Of a stretch of DNA of 64,000 nt, positions 61,707 through 64,000 are shown in pieces. This DNA is from Prevotella sp. (GTDB taxonomy: Bacteria > Bacteroidota > Bacteroidia > Bacteroidales > Bacteroidaceae). The translations under genes were made by a program, and so were the position numbers. The notes under the pieces are model-generated. The model did not search any database. It was given only the letters and a program-made list of their open reading frames with translations, and was not told where the DNA came from. The stretch covers positions 24,204 through 88,203 of the forward strand of contig JAFZIY010000018.1 in NCBI GenBank assembly GCA_017554105.1, read 5' to 3'. How positions within the stretch are numbered: position 1 is the stretch's first letter; each line of letters starts with the position of its first letter.

Positions 61707-61764
61707 CCGCATACTATTGGAGTTTTCGAGACCAATGAAGTTCCCTTCCTAAGAAAGTAAAGCA

Positions 61765-62907
61765 ATGATGTATAGAACTCGTTTTCTACCCAATACACGA
61801 ATAGATGTGGCAGATGCCTTGCGAGGCATCGCAGTGGCGGGTATTATCCTGTATCACTCCGTTGAGCACTTCAACATTTTCACAAAAGAGACTATTATCC
61901 ATGCACTGCCCAGCGACCAAACGGTAGCCGATGTATTGGCTTGGTTGCTGTCAGGTAAGATGTATGGCATCTTCGCCATGCTCTTTGGTCTTAGTTTCTT
62001 TATTATGAATGACAACCAGCAGCAGAAAGGCAAATGTTTCTCTGGACGGTTTGCTTGGCGTATGTGTTTGTTGTTCATGTTTGGTATCATTAACGTGGCA
62101 TTCTACGATGGAGACATCCTGATGCTATATGCGTGCTATGGATTGTTGCTTATCCCTATCAGCTATCTGCCGTCGCGAGCCGTCTGGTGTATCATTATAC
62201 TTCTTGCTATCCAACCTGTGGAACTGTTTTGTCTGCTTACGGGCTTTGAGATAGACCATACCCGTTTCTATGAGATATCAGGTATTATCAACAGCGCACA
62301 TGAGCATGGCACATTCTGGGAGAACACCCTCACCAACCTACGTTACGGTTTTGAGGTAAATTTCCGTTACAATGTGTTCAGTGGTCGTTTGACGCAGTTG
62401 CTCTGTCTCTTTATCCTCGGTATGCAGTTAGGGCGGCAAAGATTGTTTTATAATGAGGGAAGGAACTTGCACATATGGCATATTATCCTATGTGTATCTG
62501 CCACGCATGTTATCGCTTTGGGATTTGTTGACTTTGGCGGATTGGAAGGATGGCTTAAACCCATTTACAACTTTATCATACTTCTGATGATTGTTTCTGC
62601 AGTAGTATCGTCATGGTATGCTTTCGAGAGTGTGCGCAATGTGCTTCATCACCTGTGCATATTCGGTCGTATGAGTCTCACCAACTATCTGATGCAGTCC
62701 GTCATAGGTTGTTTTATCTTCTGCGGCTATGGACTCGCCTGCTATTATAAACTTGGCATTACCTATGCTGTGCTCGTAGGCTTGTCGATGGTCATCTTCC
62801 AGTACTGCTTTGCACGTTACTGGTTCTGTAGTCATCCTCGCGGTCCGCTTGAGGGTATATGGCGGAAACTTACTTGGATTAATCATGGGAATACCCAGAA
62901 TATATAA
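61765..62907 (+). CDS. DUF418 membrane protein (YeiB-like)
   Basis: 380 residues with about ten membrane segments. The N-terminal DALRGIAVAGIILYHSVEHF and GKMYGIFAMLFGLSFFIM and the C-terminal FGRMSLTNYLMQSVIGCFIF are typical of DUF418, which is related to acyltransferase-3-like proteins. Function is not established. It follows the peptidase gene on the same strand. Confidence 0.88.
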   Translation: MMYRTRFLPNTRIDVADALRGIAVAGIILYHSVEHFNIFTKETIIHALPSDQTVADVLAWLLSGKMYGIFAMLFGLSFFIMNDNQQQKGKCFSGRFAWRMCLLFMFGIINVAFYDGDILMLYACYGLLLIPISYLPSRAVWCIIILLAIQPVELFCLLTGFEIDHTRFYEISGIINSAHEHGTFWENTLTNLRYGFEVNFRYNVFSGRLTQLLCLFILGMQLGRQRLFYNEGRNLHIWHIILCVSATHVIALGFVDFGGLEGWLKPIYNFIILLMIVSAVVSSWYAFESVRNVLHHLCIFGRMSLTNYLMQSVIGCFIFCGYGLACYYKLGITYAVLVGLSMVIFQYCFARYWFCSHPRGPLEGIWRKLTWINHGNTQNI

Positions 62908-62947
62908 AGTTGAATTTTTGGATAAGAAATAAATACAAAGAAAAGAT

Positions 62948-63496
62948 ATGAAACACGAAGTTATAGAGTTGCACGCTGTGCAGATTATTGGCATGGCCAA
63001 GAAGATAGCCTTCAACGAGGCAAAGGAAGAATGCCCTAAGTTCTGGGGTGAGTATGTTGAAAAGATTATCAAGCCAGTGTTCTTTGAGAAGCAGGCCCCC
63101 AATGCCTATCAAAAGGTGGCATTAGACAACGGCGTTGGCGAGTTCGGACTCTGCACTTGTGACATTCCAAACCATAATTGCGCTACATGTTGGGAAGCTA
63201 ACTTTGGTGCTTGCAGCAAGAACACCTTTACCTATGTCATTGGCGGAATATATAAAGGTGGTGATGTGCCCGATGGAATGAAGCTCTTCCCCATTCATAG
63301 CGGAAAGTGGCTAAAGATGCATTTCGAAGGTGGCATGAAAGCATTCCAGGAGCAGTACGAGAAGTTCCATAAGGAATGGTTGCCTGCACACCCAGAATTC
63401 AAGTGCTTGCCAAATTCCTGCTGCATGGAGTGGTATCATGGCACAGACATCCAGTCGCCAGATTATCAGTGTGGTGTATTGATGCCTATATTATAG
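62948..63496 (+). CDS. Stand-alone GyrI-like effector-binding protein
   Basis: 182 residues, no signal peptide. The part after residue 100 (FPIHSGKWLKMHFEGGMKAFQEQYEKFHKEWLPAHPEF and DYQCGVLMPIL) matches the SHS2 module of AraC-type effector-binding/GyrI-like domains, ending in the usual VLMPI strand. The N-terminal part has several Cys (CTCDIPNHNCATCWEANFGACS) that are unusual for the family and could bind a metal. No DNA-binding domain is attached. It probably binds a small molecule; the ligand is unknown. Confidence 0.72.
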   Translation: MKHEVIELHAVQIIGMAKKIAFNEAKEECPKFWGEYVEKIIKPVFFEKQAPNAYQKVALDNGVGEFGLCTCDIPNHNCATCWEANFGACSKNTFTYVIGGIYKGGDVPDGMKLFPIHSGKWLKMHFEGGMKAFQEQYEKFHKEWLPAHPEFKCLPNSCCMEWYHGTDIQSPDYQCGVLMPIL

Positions 63497-63506
63497 TCTA
63501 AATGAC

Positions 63507-64000
63507 ATGAAACTGAACAGAGCAACGATAGAGGATTATGATTCCATCATCGCATTCTACGATGATGTGATGGAACGTACTCCGGATATTAATATATATG
63601 CCCGTTGGCAGAAAGGGAGACATCCAACTCATAATGGTATCAGGATCTATCTTGATGAGGGCAGTATGTACCTATATAAAGAGAATGACGCTATTGTTGG
63701 GGCAATGGCTGTCACGATGTACCAAGGTAAGGATTATCATGCTATCAAATGGTCTCAACAGGTAGAAGATAACGAGGTGGCTGTGATTCATATCCTTGCG
63801 GTGAGTCCTGATGCTCAGGGTAAAGGCATTGGTTCTGAGATGATTCGTGAGGCCATCCGTCTTGCTCGGACAAATGGCATGAAAGCCGTACGTCTCGATG
63901 CACTCGCCTCTAACACACCTGCCCATAAGATATACAAGGCATTAGGCTTTGAATACCGCGGACAGCAGCATCTCTATGCCGAGAATACTGGTTGGACAGA
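63507..64000 (+). CDS. GNAT family N-acetyltransferase (3' end outside window)
   Basis: ATG 63507 opens a frame that runs to the window end (164 codons). IHILAVSPDAQGKGIGSEMI carries the acetyl-CoA-binding R/Q-x-x-G-x-G/A motif; LDALASNTPAHKIYKALGFEYRG is the typical C-terminal part. Substrate unknown. The ATG at 63502 is followed directly by a stop and is not used. Confidence 0.88.
   Translation, partial: MKLNRATIEDYDSIIAFYDDVMERTPDINIYARWQKGRHPTHNGIRIYLDEGSMYLYKENDAIVGAMAVTMYQGKDYHAIKWSQQVEDNEVAVIHILAVSPDAQGKGIGSEMIREAIRLARTNGMKAVRLDALASNTPAHKIYKALGFEYRGQQHLYAENTGWT

Overview
The window looks like a chromosomal segment of a Bacteroidales bacterium, most probably a Prevotella-type genome. 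The signs are: promoters of the Bacteroidetes form TTTG-N19-TAnnTTTG with few strong Shine-Dalgarno sites; PorQ of the type IX secretion system; families largely confined to this phylum (DUF4421, DUF3316, the HU-like protein at 20.3-20.8 kb, thioester-less alpha-2-macroglobulin); and a Prevotella-style C-terminal tail on a large surface protein. No rRNA, CRISPR, integrase or transposase gene was seen.

Layout. 1-7.5 kb: 3' part of an acyloxyacyl hydrolase, clpB, a GlsB-like membrane protein, a GH94 cellobiose phosphorylase and a bcp peroxiredoxin. 7.7-20 kb: alpha-2-macroglobulin/DUF1573 pair, meaB, ispH, greA and several secreted proteins, separated by unusually repeat-rich spacers. 20.3-28.5 kb: an accessory island with an HU-like protein, a truncated dam gene, a HigBA-like toxin-antitoxin pair, a probable restriction endonuclease and a beta-class adenine methyltransferase, unknown genes, and a helicase/primase-like replication pair. 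28.6-39.6 kb: a minus-strand RND efflux cluster (MFP, RND pump, outer-membrane channel) with a regulatory-domain protein, a 1217-residue surface protein and a 69-residue peptide lying between pump and channel. 39.7-49.3 kb: DUF4421, tRNA-Leu(UAG), an exported nitroreductase fusion, an ABC ATPase, an S41 protease, a DUF3316 protein, topoisomerase IV subunit A and two related small secreted proteins. 49.4-59.2 kb: glyS, an FKBP isomerase, MATE pump, cmk, porQ, TonB-like protein, polyprenyl synthase, tatD and tRNA-Ser(GGA). 59.3-64 kb: three GNAT acetyltransferases (the last cut by the window edge), an M28 peptidase, a DUF418 membrane protein and a GyrI-like protein.

The strongest unexplained signal is a modular repeat system. 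Intergenic spacers are built from recurring units: tandem 7-8 nt words that start at the stop codon, a 23-bp CGCAGCGAAGCGAG unit, AATTCGTAATT-type units, and G/C palindromes with a purine-rich tail next to the start codon. They recur in the same order and direction relative to the flanking genes. The same palindromes also sit in frame inside genes: two tandem units in ispH (moving the third iron-sulfur cysteine by 24 positions relative to the E. coli enzyme), four in the primase, and a double palindrome in a GNAT gene. No mobilising enzyme is visible here, so it would have to act in trans.

Two other points deserve attention. In the accessory island, four GATC sites lie in 61 bp directly upstream of the methyltransferase, next to its probable -7 box, and a dam fragment that kept its promoter lies about 1.5 kb upstream. 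In the efflux cluster, a large Met/Asp-rich surface protein appears to be encoded in the pump operon.
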